Origin: Staphylococcus sp. CAG:324
GTDB taxonomy: Bacteria; Bacillota_I; Bacilli_A; ML615J-28; CAG-313
Direction: 5' to 3'
Assembly (NCBI GenBank): GCA_000433035.1
Contig: FR890815.1
Coordinates: 171,305 to 235,304, forward strand
DNA length: 64,000 nucleotides
Part shown: positions 41,773 to 51,055 of the stretch, in pieces
Layout of the letters: each line of letters opens with the position of its first letter
How positions within the stretch are numbered: position 1 is the first letter of the stretch
Notes under the pieces: generated by a model
The model's input: the letters and a program-made list of their open reading frames with translations, nothing else
What the model was told of the DNA's origin: nothing
Databases searched by the model: none
Program-made: the position numbers and the translations under genes

Positions 41773-43024
41773 AACAACGTTAAAAAATGGATTGGTGTAT
41801 TATCAATCATCGTTAGTGGAAATAGATATTGTAATTGAAGGAAGCAAAATCATAAAGGTTGGTTCAAATTTAGAAGAAGGAAAAATAATGGATTGTACAA
41901 ACAAATTAATAGCTCCAGCTTTTATTGAAGCACATGCTCATTTTAGAGAACCAGGTTTTGAATATAAAGAAACGATTAAAACTGGTAGTATGGCAGCTGC
42001 TAAAGGTGGATATACCAAAGTAATGATGATGCCAAATCTAAATCCAGCTCCGGATACGTTAAATAAAATTAAAAAAATGAAAGAAATTTGTCAAAAAGAT
42101 AGTTTAATTGAATGTTATCCTCTTGCAACGATTACAAAAAAGCGTTTAGGTAAAACCTTGGTAAATTTTGCAACTTTAAAAGATGAAGTAATTGGTTTTA
42201 GTGATGATGGAAGTGGAATTCAAAATAGTAAAATGATATATGATGGCCTTTCTAAGTTAAAAGGAGCCAAAAGTGTAATGATATGTCATTGTGAAGATTT
42301 GACTTTAGTAAATGAAGGAGTGATTAGAGAATCGGATTATGCAAAATTGCATCATCATCGACCAATTAACCCCTTAAGTGAAACGCTTGAGGCTATTAGA
42401 AATATGGAAATTGCTTATGTTTTAAATACTAGAATTCATCTATGTCATATTTCTAGTAGGTATACCGTTTGGGCAATTCAACAATTTAAAAAGATGGGTT
42501 GTAAAGTTAGTGCTGAGGTAACCCCTCATCATTTAATATGTACAATTTGTGATTTAGAAAATGATGGACGATTCAAAATGAATCCTCCTCTTGGTGATGA
42601 AGAAGATCAAAAAGCTTTATTCAATGGGGTGCTTGATGGTACTATTGATTTTATCGCTACTGACCATGCTCCTCATAGTGTTTTAGAAAAAAGTGGTGGT
42701 CTTGATCATAGTTTATTTGGTATTGTTGGGTTAGAAACATCTTTTGCGGCAATGTATACCTATTTTGTTAAAACCAAAAAAATGCCGTTAGAATTGTTGT
42801 TAGATTTAATGAGCAAAAAAGTTAGTGATTGTTTTCCTATCAAGGATAGTCAAATTAGAGTGGGCAATGAAGCTTCAATTGTCATTATTGATTTAGAACA
42901 AAAATTTATTGTAGATTCAAGTGAGTTTCTTAGTAAGGGGAAATCTTCTATTTTTGAGGGGAAAACACTATATGGCGTGATTGAAAAAACGATATCAAAG
43001 GGAGAAATAGTATATGAAAAATAA
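41765..43024 (+). CDS. pyrC: Dihydroorotase, 419 aa
   Basis: It closes carbamoyl-aspartate to dihydroorotate. The metal site HAHFREPGFEYKE, the Asp/His residues in CHCEDLTL and HLCHISS, and the catalytic Asp in TDHAPHS are present. This is the class I (Bacillus-like) form. ATG 41765 is inside the pyrB end; AAAAGGA lies 10 bases upstream. TTG 41759 is less likely as start. Confidence 0.96.
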   Translation: MNKTTLKNGLVYYQSSLVEIDIVIEGSKIIKVGSNLEEGKIMDCTNKLIAPAFIEAHAHFREPGFEYKETIKTGSMAAAKGGYTKVMMMPNLNPAPDTLNKIKKMKEICQKDSLIECYPLATITKKRLGKTLVNFATLKDEVIGFSDDGSGIQNSKMIYDGLSKLKGAKSVMICHCEDLTLVNEGVIRESDYAKLHHHRPINPLSETLEAIRNMEIAYVLNTRIHLCHISSRYTVWAIQQFKKMGCKVSAEVTPHHLICTICDLENDGRFKMNPPLGDEEDQKALFNGVLDGTIDFIATDHAPHSVLEKSGGLDHSLFGIVGLETSFAAMYTYFVKTKKMPLELLLDLMSKKVSDCFPIKDSQIRVGNEASIVIIDLEQKFIVDSSEFLSKGKSSIFEGKTLYGVIEKTISKGEIVYEK

Positions 43025-44108
43025 AAAATTAGTATTAGCAAATGGTGAAATTTTTTATGGAATGGGTTATGCTAGTGATGTTGAAACGATAGCTGAAATT
43101 GTTTTTAATACCTCAATGGTTGGTTATCAAGAAATAGTAACTGATCCTTCATATTATAATCAAATTGTAGTTATGAGTTATCCTTTGATTGGCAATTATG
43201 GAGTCAATCAAGATGATATTGAATCGCGTCGAGTTTTTTTAAGCGGTCTTGTTATTAGGGATTATAACGATTATCCTTCTAACTTTAGAAGTCAAAAAGA
43301 ATTGCAGAAGTTGCTAAAAGAAAACAATGTTCCGCTTATTAGCGATGTTGATACTAGAAAAATGGTTAGAATCATTCGTGAAAAAGGTTCTATGCCTGCT
43401 CTTATTACAGATGCGTTGACTCCAAATGATATATGTTTTCAAAAACTTCAAGAGTATAAGTATCAAAGAAATCAAGTGAGTAGTGTTTCTCATACAGAAG
43501 TTATCACATATGATGTTTTAGATTATAAATATGTAGTTGTCTGTATTGATTTTGGTTGTAAATATAATATTATCCGAAAATTGAATGCTTTCAAGTGTAA
43601 GGTTATTGTTGTACCTTATGATACAGTATACCAAGAAATATTAAAGTATCAACCAGATGGTCTTTTCTTGTCAAATGGACCAGGTGATCCGGTGGATAAT
43701 AAAGTGGCAATTGAAGTGGTTAAAAATTTAAAAGGAAAATTGCCCATCTTTGGTATATGTTTAGGTCATCAAATTATTAGTCTTGCTAGTGGAGCAACTA
43801 CTTATAAACTAAGATTTGGTCATCGTGGGGCCAATCATCCAGTTAAAAATTTAGAAACTCAAAAAATTGAAATTACACCACAAAATCATTCGTTTGCGGT
43901 CGAAAAGCAATCACTAGAAAAAACTGATTTGAAGATAACTCATATCAATTTGCTTGATGATACAATAGAAGGACTTGAGAATAAGGATAAAATGATTTTT
44001 AGTGTTCAATATCATCCAGAGGCCAGTTCTGGTCCTGAGGATAGTGAATATTTATTTTCTAAATTTATTCATTATATGGAAAAATTCAAAGGAGAAAAAA
44101 ATGCCTAA
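43014..44108 (+). CDS. carA: Carbamoyl-phosphate synthase small (glutaminase) chain, 364 aa
   Basis: It hydrolyses glutamine and channels ammonia to CarB. The class I glutaminase triad is visible: Cys in FGICLGHQIISLASG, then His and Glu in QYHPEASSGPED. The N-terminal domain has VGYQEIVTDPSYYNQIV. It overlaps pyrC by 11 bases and carB by 8. Placing carAB inside the pyr operon ties carbamoyl phosphate supply to pyrimidine demand. Confidence 0.97.
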   Translation: MKNKKLVLANGEIFYGMGYASDVETIAEIVFNTSMVGYQEIVTDPSYYNQIVVMSYPLIGNYGVNQDDIESRRVFLSGLVIRDYNDYPSNFRSQKELQKLLKENNVPLISDVDTRKMVRIIREKGSMPALITDALTPNDICFQKLQEYKYQRNQVSSVSHTEVITYDVLDYKYVVVCIDFGCKYNIIRKLNAFKCKVIVVPYDTVYQEILKYQPDGLFLSNGPGDPVDNKVAIEVVKNLKGKLPIFGICLGHQIISLASGATTYKLRFGHRGANHPVKNLETQKIEITPQNHSFAVEKQSLEKTDLKITHINLLDDTIEGLENKDKMIFSVQYHPEASSGPEDSEYLFSKFIHYMEKFKGEKNA

Positions 44109-47100
44109 AAGAAAAGATATTCAAAAAATTTTAGTTATTGGTTCGGGACCAATTGTTATTGGTCAGGCAGCAGAATTTGATTATGCGGGAACACAGGCTT
44201 GTCTTGCTATCAAAGAAGAAGGATATGAAGTAGTTTTAATTAATTCAAATCCTGCCACTATTATGACTGATTATGCCATAGCTGATAAAGTATATATGGA
44301 ACCTTTAAATTTAGAATTTGTTTCAAGAGTAATTAGAATGGAAAGGCCTGATGGTATTGTTTGTACACTTGGCGGGCAAACGGCTTTAAATTTGGCAGTT
44401 CAATTAGCGGAAAAAGGAATTTTAGAAGAATGTCAAACTGAAATTTTAGGCACAGACTTTGCTTCAATCAAACAAGCAGAAGATCGCGAATTATTTAAAG
44501 AATTGTGTCAACAAATTGAAGAACCCATTTTAGAAAGTAAAACAGTCTCAAAACTTGAGGATGTTTTAGGTGTTGCAAATGATATAGGTTATCCCCTTAT
44601 TGTAAGACCAGCTTTTACTCTTGGTGGTACTGGTGGTGGTTTTGCTAATTCGGATGAAGAGGTCTTGTCACTAGCCAAACATGCTTTAGAATTATCACCG
44701 GTGAATCAAATTTTAATTGAAAAATCAATCAAAGGGTATAAAGAAATTGAATACGAAGTGATGAGAGATGCCAACGATACTGCCATTGCTATATGCAATA
44801 TGGAAAATATTGATCCAGTCGGGATTCATACTGGTGATTCAATGGTAGTATGTCCAACACAAACTCTAACCAATAAAGAATGTCAGATGTTGAGAAATGC
44901 AGCTTTGAAAATTGTTAGAGCACTAAACATTAAAGGGGGTTGCAATGTTCAATTTGCTCTTGATCCCCATTCGTTTACTTATTATGTAATTGAGGTGAAT
45001 CCTAGAGTATCTAGATCATCAGCTCTTGCATCTAAAGCATCAGGATATCCGATTGCAAGAGTCAGTGCCAAAATTGCTATTGGACTAAATTTAGATGAAA
45101 TTAGAATTGCGAATACAATTGCCGCTTTTGAACCTGCTTTGGATTATGTTGTTACTAAGATTGCAAGATTTCCTTTTGATAAATTTGTAACAGCCAATAA
45201 AACTTTATCAACGCAAATGAAAGCAACTGGCGAAGTGATGAGTATTGGAAGAACGTTTGAAGAAAGTTTTTTGAAAGCAATTCGATCACTAGAAATAGGG
45301 GTGGATCATATTTATCTTGAAAAGTTTGACAATCTTGATGCTACTTTTCTTAAAAATTATATTGTAGAAGCAACAGATGAAAGAATTTTTGCTGTTGCGG
45401 AATTATTGAGAAGAAATGTAACAATTGATGAAATATATCAGTTAACAAAAATTGATAAATACTTTTTATATAGGATAAGAAGCATTATTGAATTAGAAAA
45501 TCAACTGAAAAAAAATTGTCATCTTGATCATATAAAAAAGGCTAAAAGGAAAGGGTTTAGTGATAGCTATTTAGGCAAACTTTTGGGGATGAATGAATGT
45601 GAATTTTATAAATATCGTTTCAAGCATCATATTTTTCCTGTTTATAAAATGATAGATACTTGTGCAGGAGAATTTGCTAGCTATATTCCTTATTTTTATT
45701 CAAGTTATGAAGAGGAAAATGAATCGATTGTTAGTGATAAACCCAAAATTATTGTTTTAGGTTCGGGTCCAATTCGAATTGGACAAGGAGTTGAATTTGA
45801 TTATTCAACTGTTCATGCTATTTGGGCCATCAAGGAGATGGGCTATGAAGCAATTGTAATCAATAATAATCCTGAAACGGTATCAACAGATTATTTAATT
45901 ACAGATAAATTATATTTTGAACCTTTAACAATTGAAGATGTAATGAATATTGTGCATCTTGAAAAACCCATTGGTGTTATTGTGGAATTAGGAGGACAAA
46001 CTGCCATTAATCTTTGTGAAAGATTAGATGCTTTAGAAGTACCTATTATTGGAACTGGAAAAGATGCTATTGCTAGGGCTGAGAATCGCGAACTATTTGA
46101 AGAACTTTTAAAAAAGTTGAATATCTTACGTCCGGCCGGAAAAACTGTGCTTTCTTTAACCGAAGGATTAGAGGTTGCTCAAACGCTTGGTTATCCTGTT
46201 TTGGTTAGACCTTCATATGTTTTAGGAGGAAGGGCTATGCAAGTTGTTTATAATGATAAAAGTCTTAAAAAATATTTGCATAATGCTTTTTTGGCATCAT
46301 ATAAACAGCCGGTTTTAATTGATAAATATATTATAGGAAAAGAATGTGAGATTGATGCCGTTTGTGATGGTAATGATGTGGTGATTCCTGGTGTAATGGA
46401 ATTAGTGGAAGGAACGGGCATTCATTCAGGTGATTCTATTAGTGTTTACCCACCTATGACTTTAAGTTCAAAAGTAATAGATAAAATGGTCGAGTATACA
46501 ATTCAATTAGGAAAAGCGATTGGTATTATTGGTTTATATAATATTCAATTTATTGTTGATAGTAAAGAAGAGGTTTATATTATTGAAGTGAATCCGAGAA
46601 GTAGCAGAACAATTCCTTTCATTTCCAAAGCTACTAAAGTAAATCTTGCCAATCTGGCTACAAAAGTAATCTTGGGTAAATCGCTTAAAGATTTAGGCTA
46701 TCAAACAGGCTTATTACCGAGTCGAAATAAATATTATGTAAAAGCACCAACCTTTAGTTTTAGTAAACTTTCGGGAATGGATTTGGTATTATCTCCTGAA
46801 ATGAAATCAACGGGTGAGGCTATTGGGTATGATCATTTTCTAAATAAAGCTTTATATAAAGCTTTGATTGCATCAAATATGAGGGTCGTAAATTATGGTA
46901 CAATTTTTGTAACTTTATCTGATATGACGAAAGAGGAGGCATTGCCTTTGATTAAAAGATTTTATGATTTAGGATTTAATATTGAAGCAACAAGTGGAAC
47001 TGGTAAATTTTTAAAAGAACACGGAATTAGAACTAGGATTAAGAAAAAGTTAAATCAAGGTAGCACGGAAATTCTTGATTCTCTTCGTAAAGGACATATT

Positions 47101-47268
47101 GCTTATGTGATTAATACACCTAGTATTGATGAAACAATTCATACTGATGGATATTTGATTAGGAGAGTTGCCATTGAAAATAATGTTCCTCTCTTCACTT
47201 CTTTATATACAGTTGGAGCTTTACTTAATGTGTTAGATGAAATTACAATGAAAGTAGGAATGATTTAA
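44101..47268 (+). CDS. carB: Carbamoyl-phosphate synthase large chain, 1055 aa
   Basis: Two ATP-grasp halves begin KILVIGSGPIVIGQAAEFDY and KIIVLGSGPIRIGQGVEFDY, with the matching motifs VRPAFTLGGTGGGFA and VRPSYVLGGRAMQVV. The C-terminal MGS-like allosteric domain includes IEATSGTGKFLKEHGI and HIAYVINTPS. Start is ATG 44101 (MPKRKDIQKI) with GGAGAAAA upstream; an earlier in-frame TTG is a carA shadow. Length is slightly below the usual 1060-1075. Confidence 0.97.
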   Translation: MPKRKDIQKILVIGSGPIVIGQAAEFDYAGTQACLAIKEEGYEVVLINSNPATIMTDYAIADKVYMEPLNLEFVSRVIRMERPDGIVCTLGGQTALNLAVQLAEKGILEECQTEILGTDFASIKQAEDRELFKELCQQIEEPILESKTVSKLEDVLGVANDIGYPLIVRPAFTLGGTGGGFANSDEEVLSLAKHALELSPVNQILIEKSIKGYKEIEYEVMRDANDTAIAICNMENIDPVGIHTGDSMVVCPTQTLTNKECQMLRNAALKIVRALNIKGGCNVQFALDPHSFTYYVIEVNPRVSRSSALASKASGYPIARVSAKIAIGLNLDEIRIANTIAAFEPALDYVVTKIARFPFDKFVTANKTLSTQMKATGEVMSIGRTFEESFLKAIRSLEIGVDHIYLEKFDNLDATFLKNYIVEATDERIFAVAELLRRNVTIDEIYQLTKIDKYFLYRIRSIIELENQLKKNCHLDHIKKAKRKGFSDSYLGKLLGMNECEFYKYRFKHHIFPVYKMIDTCAGEFASYIPYFYSSYEEENESIVSDKPKIIVLGSGPIRIGQGVEFDYSTVHAIWAIKEMGYEAIVINNNPETVSTDYLITDKLYFEPLTIEDVMNIVHLEKPIGVIVELGGQTAINLCERLDALEVPIIGTGKDAIARAENRELFEELLKKLNILRPAGKTVLSLTEGLEVAQTLGYPVLVRPSYVLGGRAMQVVYNDKSLKKYLHNAFLASYKQPVLIDKYIIGKECEIDAVCDGNDVVIPGVMELVEGTGIHSGDSISVYPPMTLSSKVIDKMVEYTIQLGKAIGIIGLYNIQFIVDSKEEVYIIEVNPRSSRTIPFISKATKVNLANLATKVILGKSLKDLGYQTGLLPSRNKYYVKAPTFSFSKLSGMDLVLSPEMKSTGEAIGYDHFLNKALYKALIASNMRVVNYGTIFVTLSDMTKEEALPLIKRFYDLGFNIEATSGTGKFLKEHGIRTRIKKKLNQGSTEILDSLRKGHIAYVINTPSIDETIHTDGYLIRRVAIENNVPLFTSLYTVGALLNVLDEITMKVGMI

Positions 47269-48011
47269 TGTGTAGAATTGTCGCAAAAGAATTTATCACT
47301 AAAGATGTGGTCAAACTCACATTTGAAAGTAAAAACATAGCTCAATTGGCTCTTCCTGGACAATTTGTGAACATATCAACCTCAGATGATACGATGCTTT
47401 TAAAAAGACCTATATCCATCTGTGAAATTAATGGGAATAATATTATTGTATGTTTTAAAATAATTGGAAAAGGAACTAAAAAGATAAGCGAAAAAAAAGT
47501 GAACGATACAATTGAAGTAATCGGACCGCTTGGTAATGGATTTCCTTTGATAAAAAAGCGTAAATTATTATTAATTGGTGGTGGATGTGGTATTTTTCCG
47601 CTACTTGAGGTTGCTAAAAGGGCGTACAAAGAAAATGTATTACAAATTATTTTAGCTGCTCGTAATCAAGATGAATTATATTTACAAGAAGAATTTAAAA
47701 AATATGGTCAAGTTCATCTTTTAACCGATGATGGTAGTTGTGGTTATCAAAAGAATCCATTAGAATTTTTAGATAATCATGCAGTTGCTTTTGATGTCTT
47801 TTTTGCTTGTGGTCCTAAAGTTTTATTACAAAAATTAGATGAAAAATATTATCAAAAAAAAGAAGGATATCTTTCTTATGAAGAAAGGATGGCTTGTGGG
47901 ATTGGCGCTTGTTATGGATGCGTTGTAAAGGCAACCATTGATAGTGGTTATGTACGAGTTTGTAAAGATGGACCTATTTTTCCTTTGGGGGTATTGAAAT
48001 ATGAATCTTAA
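47268..48011 (+). CDS. pyrK: Dihydroorotate dehydrogenase electron-transfer subunit, 247 aa
   Basis: The FAD and 2Fe-2S subunit that passes electrons from PyrD to NAD+. FAD site LKRPISICE, NAD-type LIGGGCGIFPL, and the cluster cysteines in MACGIGACYGCVVK followed by VRVC are all there. It defines a class 1B enzyme with the next gene. Its ATG shares bases with the carB stop (TAATG) and it overlaps pyrD by 11 bases. Confidence 0.96.
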   Translation: MCRIVAKEFITKDVVKLTFESKNIAQLALPGQFVNISTSDDTMLLKRPISICEINGNNIIVCFKIIGKGTKKISEKKVNDTIEVIGPLGNGFPLIKKRKLLLIGGGCGIFPLLEVAKRAYKENVLQIILAARNQDELYLQEEFKKYGQVHLLTDDGSCGYQKNPLEFLDNHAVAFDVFFACGPKVLLQKLDEKYYQKKEGYLSYEERMACGIGACYGCVVKATIDSGYVRVCKDGPIFPLGVLKYES

Positions 48012-48909
48012 AGTAAAATTACCTGGTCTTGATTTAAAGAACCCGATTATTCCCGCAAGCGGTACTTTCGGTTTTGGTGAAGAATTTGCTAATTATTATG
48101 ATTTAAATATTCTAGGTTCAATAATGATTAAGGCAACGACTGAGAAAGTAAAAAGGGGAAATGATGGAGTAAGGATTGCGGAAACAACTGCGGGTATGTT
48201 AAATTCTATTGGTTTACAAAATCCTGGTTTAGATGTGGTTATTAAAGATAAACTTCCGTTTCTTGCTCAATATGATTTACCAATTATTGCAAACGTTGCG
48301 GGGGCAAATTTAGATGAATATGTTTTAGTCGCAAAAGAATTGTCAAAAGTTGCAAACGTTGGTGCTTTAGAAATTAATATTAGTTGTCCGAATGTTACAA
48401 AAGGGGGAATGACTTTTGGCACCGATCCTAAATTTGTATATGAATTAACCAAAAAAATCAAAGCAGTTTCCTTCAAACCTGTCTATATCAAATTAAGTCC
48501 TAATGTAACTAACATTGTCGAAATTGCGGTAGCTGCTGAACAAGGAGGTGCTGATGGGTTATCCTTAATCAATACACTTTTGGGAATGAAAATTGACTTA
48601 AAAACCGGTAAACCTCTTTTAGGTAATAAGATGGGAGGGTTTTCGGGTCCAGCCATTAAGCCGGTAGCCCTTAGAATGGTTTATCAAGTATATGAAGCAG
48701 TTAAAATTCCTATTATTGGAATGGGAGGTATTGCCAATGCTTATGATGTTTTAGAATTTTTATATGCTGGAGCAAGTGCTGTAGCAATTGGTACGATGAA
48801 TTTAGTCGATCCATATATTTGTAAAAAAATAATAGAGACATTGCCAAATGTACTAGAAAAATATGGCTTTCATGATGTCAATGAAGCAATTGGTTATGCA
48901 CACAAATAA
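48001..48909 (+). CDS. pyrD: Dihydroorotate dehydrogenase, class 1B catalytic subunit, 302 aa
   Basis: It oxidises dihydroorotate to orotate. FMN-binding NPIIPASGTFGFGEEF, the catalytic Cys in ALEINISCPNV and IPIIGMGGI / AVAIGTMNL are visible. Starts inside pyrK. Class 1B needs PyrK and uses NAD+, which suits an anaerobe or facultative organism. Confidence 0.97.
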   Translation: MNLKVKLPGLDLKNPIIPASGTFGFGEEFANYYDLNILGSIMIKATTEKVKRGNDGVRIAETTAGMLNSIGLQNPGLDVVIKDKLPFLAQYDLPIIANVAGANLDEYVLVAKELSKVANVGALEINISCPNVTKGGMTFGTDPKFVYELTKKIKAVSFKPVYIKLSPNVTNIVEIAVAAEQGGADGLSLINTLLGMKIDLKTGKPLLGNKMGGFSGPAIKPVALRMVYQVYEAVKIPIIGMGGIANAYDVLEFLYAGASAVAIGTMNLVDPYICKKIIETLPNVLEKYGFHDVNEAIGYAHK

Positions 48910-48918
48910 GGAGGAAAT

Positions 48919-49623
48919 ATGGTAATTGTAGCATTAGATTTTGAAAATTATCAAAAAGTAGAAGAATTTTTAAATCTTTTTGAAACCCCTATCTATGTTA
49001 AGGTGGGTATGGAGTTATTTTATCAAGAAGGGATAGAAGCAATTAAAGCAATCAAAGCGAAGGGTCATAAAGTGTTTCTTGATTTAAAGTTGCATGATAT
49101 TCCTAACACTGTATATCATGCGTCAAAATGTCTTGCTAATCTTGATGTAGATATCATAAATTGTCATGCGGCAGGCGGTATACAAATGATGAAAGCATGT
49201 TTAGAAGGAGTGATGGAAGTTTCAGCTCAAAAGAACCTTGCTAAAAGACCTCTTGTGATTGCTGTCACGCAACTGACCTCAACAAGTAAACAGATGATGA
49301 ATCAAGAATTAGGAATCAATGGCGAAGTGGTTGATACGGTTGTTCAATATGCTCAAAATGCTAAAATAGCAGGATTGGATGGTGTTGTTTGTAGTCCTTT
49401 AGAAGCGCAAAAAGTGAAGGAAGTTTGTGGTCAAGATTTTATTACAGTAACTCCTGGTATTAGACCAACTTCAACACAAGCCAATGATCAAGTACGAATC
49501 ACAACACCACAAATGGCTAAAAAAATGGGCTGTGATTTTATTGTTGTAGGAAGGCCTATCACAAAAGCACAAAACCCTAAAGAAGCATATATGAATATTA
49601 AGAAAGAATTTTTAGGTGAATAA
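48919..49623 (+). CDS. pyrF: Orotidine-5'-phosphate decarboxylase, 234 aa
   Basis: The final step, OMP to UMP. The catalytic DxKxxD motif is in FLDLKLHDIPNTV; VTPGIRP and FIVVGRPIT bind phosphate. AAGGAGGAAAT is the ribosome site, with a 9-base gap after pyrD. Confidence 0.97.
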   Translation: MVIVALDFENYQKVEEFLNLFETPIYVKVGMELFYQEGIEAIKAIKAKGHKVFLDLKLHDIPNTVYHASKCLANLDVDIINCHAAGGIQMMKACLEGVMEVSAQKNLAKRPLVIAVTQLTSTSKQMMNQELGINGEVVDTVVQYAQNAKIAGLDGVVCSPLEAQKVKEVCGQDFITVTPGIRPTSTQANDQVRITTPQMAKKMGCDFIVVGRPITKAQNPKEAYMNIKKEFLGE

Positions 49624-49624
49624 A

Positions 49625-50254
49625 ATGAAAGAAATTGCAAAAGACTTATTAGATATCAAGGCGGTCTTTTTGTCGCCTTCTAAGCCGTTTACTTGGGCAA
49701 GTGGTATTCAATCACCCATTTATTGTGATAATCGCTTAACCCTTTCTTATCCCGTTATTAGAAAAAAAATTGAACAAGAAATGGCTAAAATAATCAAAGA
49801 AACATATTCTCAAGTTGAAATTTTAATGGGAACCTCAACTGCAGGAATTCCCCATGCTGCATATATTAGTGCTCTTTTAGATTTACCGATGGGTTATGTT
49901 CGTAGTCGTGCTAAATCTCATGGTAGAGAAAATCAAATTGAAGGCAAATATGAAAAGGGTCAAAAGGTTGTTGTTATTGAGGATTTAATTTCAACAGGTG
50001 GTAGCAGTATTGAGGTTGTAAAGACGTTAGAGGAGGCAGGATTAATTGTTATAGGGGTTGTTGCTATTTTTAGTTACAATTTAGAAGTAGCAAAAGTTAA
50101 TTTTGAAAAGATAAAATGTCCTGTTTCGGTTCTCACCAATTATGATGAACTGTTAGAAGTAGCAGTGTCATTCAATTATATTGATCATGTTGCCAAAGAG
50201 AAACTGTTGAAATGGAAATTAAACCCCCGTGATGAAAGTTGGATGAAAGATTAA
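49625..50254 (+). CDS. pyrE: Orotate phosphoribosyltransferase, 209 aa
   Basis: It joins orotate to PRPP. The PRPP motif VVVIEDLISTGGSS (about residue 118) and SPIYCDNRL are typical. ATG 49625, one base after the pyrF stop, is preferred over GTG 49616; AGGTG in the pyrF end is the ribosome site. Last gene of the operon. Confidence 0.96.
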   Translation: MKEIAKDLLDIKAVFLSPSKPFTWASGIQSPIYCDNRLTLSYPVIRKKIEQEMAKIIKETYSQVEILMGTSTAGIPHAAYISALLDLPMGYVRSRAKSHGRENQIEGKYEKGQKVVVIEDLISTGGSSIEVVKTLEEAGLIVIGVVAIFSYNLEVAKVNFEKIKCPVSVLTNYDELLEVAVSFNYIDHVAKEKLLKWKLNPRDESWMKD

Positions 50255-50283
50255 GTAGTAAAATTGTAGGATAATTTAGAAAT

Positions 50284-50325
50284 AAAAAAAGCATTTTTAT
50301 GAAAATTAAAAATGCTTTTTATACC
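50284..50325. terminator. Bidirectional terminator between pyrE and the phosphatase gene
   Basis: AAAAAGCATTTTTA pairs with TTAAAAATGCTTTTT. A and T runs on both sides let it serve the converging genes. Confidence 0.9.
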
Positions 50326-50356
50326 AATTTAAATAGGAATAAATTGTTTATTAAAA

Positions 50357-50926
50357 TTATTGATTAAATTTGAAGTGAATAATTTTCCCCTTGTCTATTT
50401 CCACAAAATTTAAAGATCCGTTTGCCAAGGAAGATTTAAAAGTTATCTTTTGATCAAGTTGGGTAAAAAGGGCTTTGATAAAGTGAGAATGAGTAACTAT
50501 CAAAATTTTCTTATTAGGATAGATGTGGTCAAGGGCTAACATTTCATCATATGCCCTTTTTCTAATTATAGTAGATTTTTCCATTCCTTGATAATCATCA
50601 TTTAAAATTCTTTCATAAACAGTATCAGTAATTTTAAGACCATCTGCTTCGCCAAATTCTCTTTCAATCAATTGATCACGAATAATGATTTCTTCTTTTT
50701 GATAACCTAGATGTTCTTTAATAATTTGACAAGTTTCTTTTGCCCTTAAAAGAGGGCTACTTAAAAAAAGATCCCAATGGATGTTATAGGCATTTAAACG
50801 ACAAATGGTTTGATTGATTTGTTTTTTTCCTTCATTGTTGAGAGGAATATCAAAACGACCTTGGATGAGAAATTGTTGATTCCAATCCGTTTGACCATGG
50901 CGAATTAGACAAATTAATGTACTCAT
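50357..50926 (-). CDS. Histidine phosphatase family protein (GpmB-like), 189 aa
   Basis: The phosphohistidine motif ICLIRHGQTDWN is at residues 5-16; the second Arg/Glu region is LLRAKETCQII and the second His lies in LIVTHSHFIKAL. It resembles small cobalamin/phosphoglycerate phosphatases of the GpmB/CobC group. The substrate cannot be told from sequence. CAAGGAGGTAAA precedes the start. Divergent from the gene at 51056. Confidence 0.9.
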   Translation of the reverse strand: MSTLICLIRHGQTDWNQQFLIQGRFDIPLNNEGKKQINQTICRLNAYNIHWDLFLSSPLLRAKETCQIIKEHLGYQKEEIIIRDQLIEREFGEADGLKITDTVYERILNDDYQGMEKSTIIRKRAYDEMLALDHIYPNKKILIVTHSHFIKALFTQLDQKITFKSSLANGSLNFVEIDKGKIIHFKFNQ

Positions 50927-50989
50927 TTTACCTCCTTGAAAATTTACAATTATTATTTTATTTTATTATAACATAACTTTTTATATTAT

Positions 50990-51018
50990 TTGCAAAAAAT
51001 GATGAAATTTGTTATACT
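50990..51018 (+). promoter_or_regulatory. Promoter of the GHKL ATPase gene
   Basis: TTGCAA (50990-50995), 17 bp, TATACT (51013-51018), 38 bases before the ATG. Confidence 0.75.
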
Positions 51019-51055
51019 GAATAAGCAAAGATATATAAAATGTGAGGTAAAAGTT

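Noticed and set aside
44002..44100. Upstream extension of carB
   Set aside because: It is the carA 3' end in another frame; ATG 44101 has its own ribosome site and the family N-terminus.
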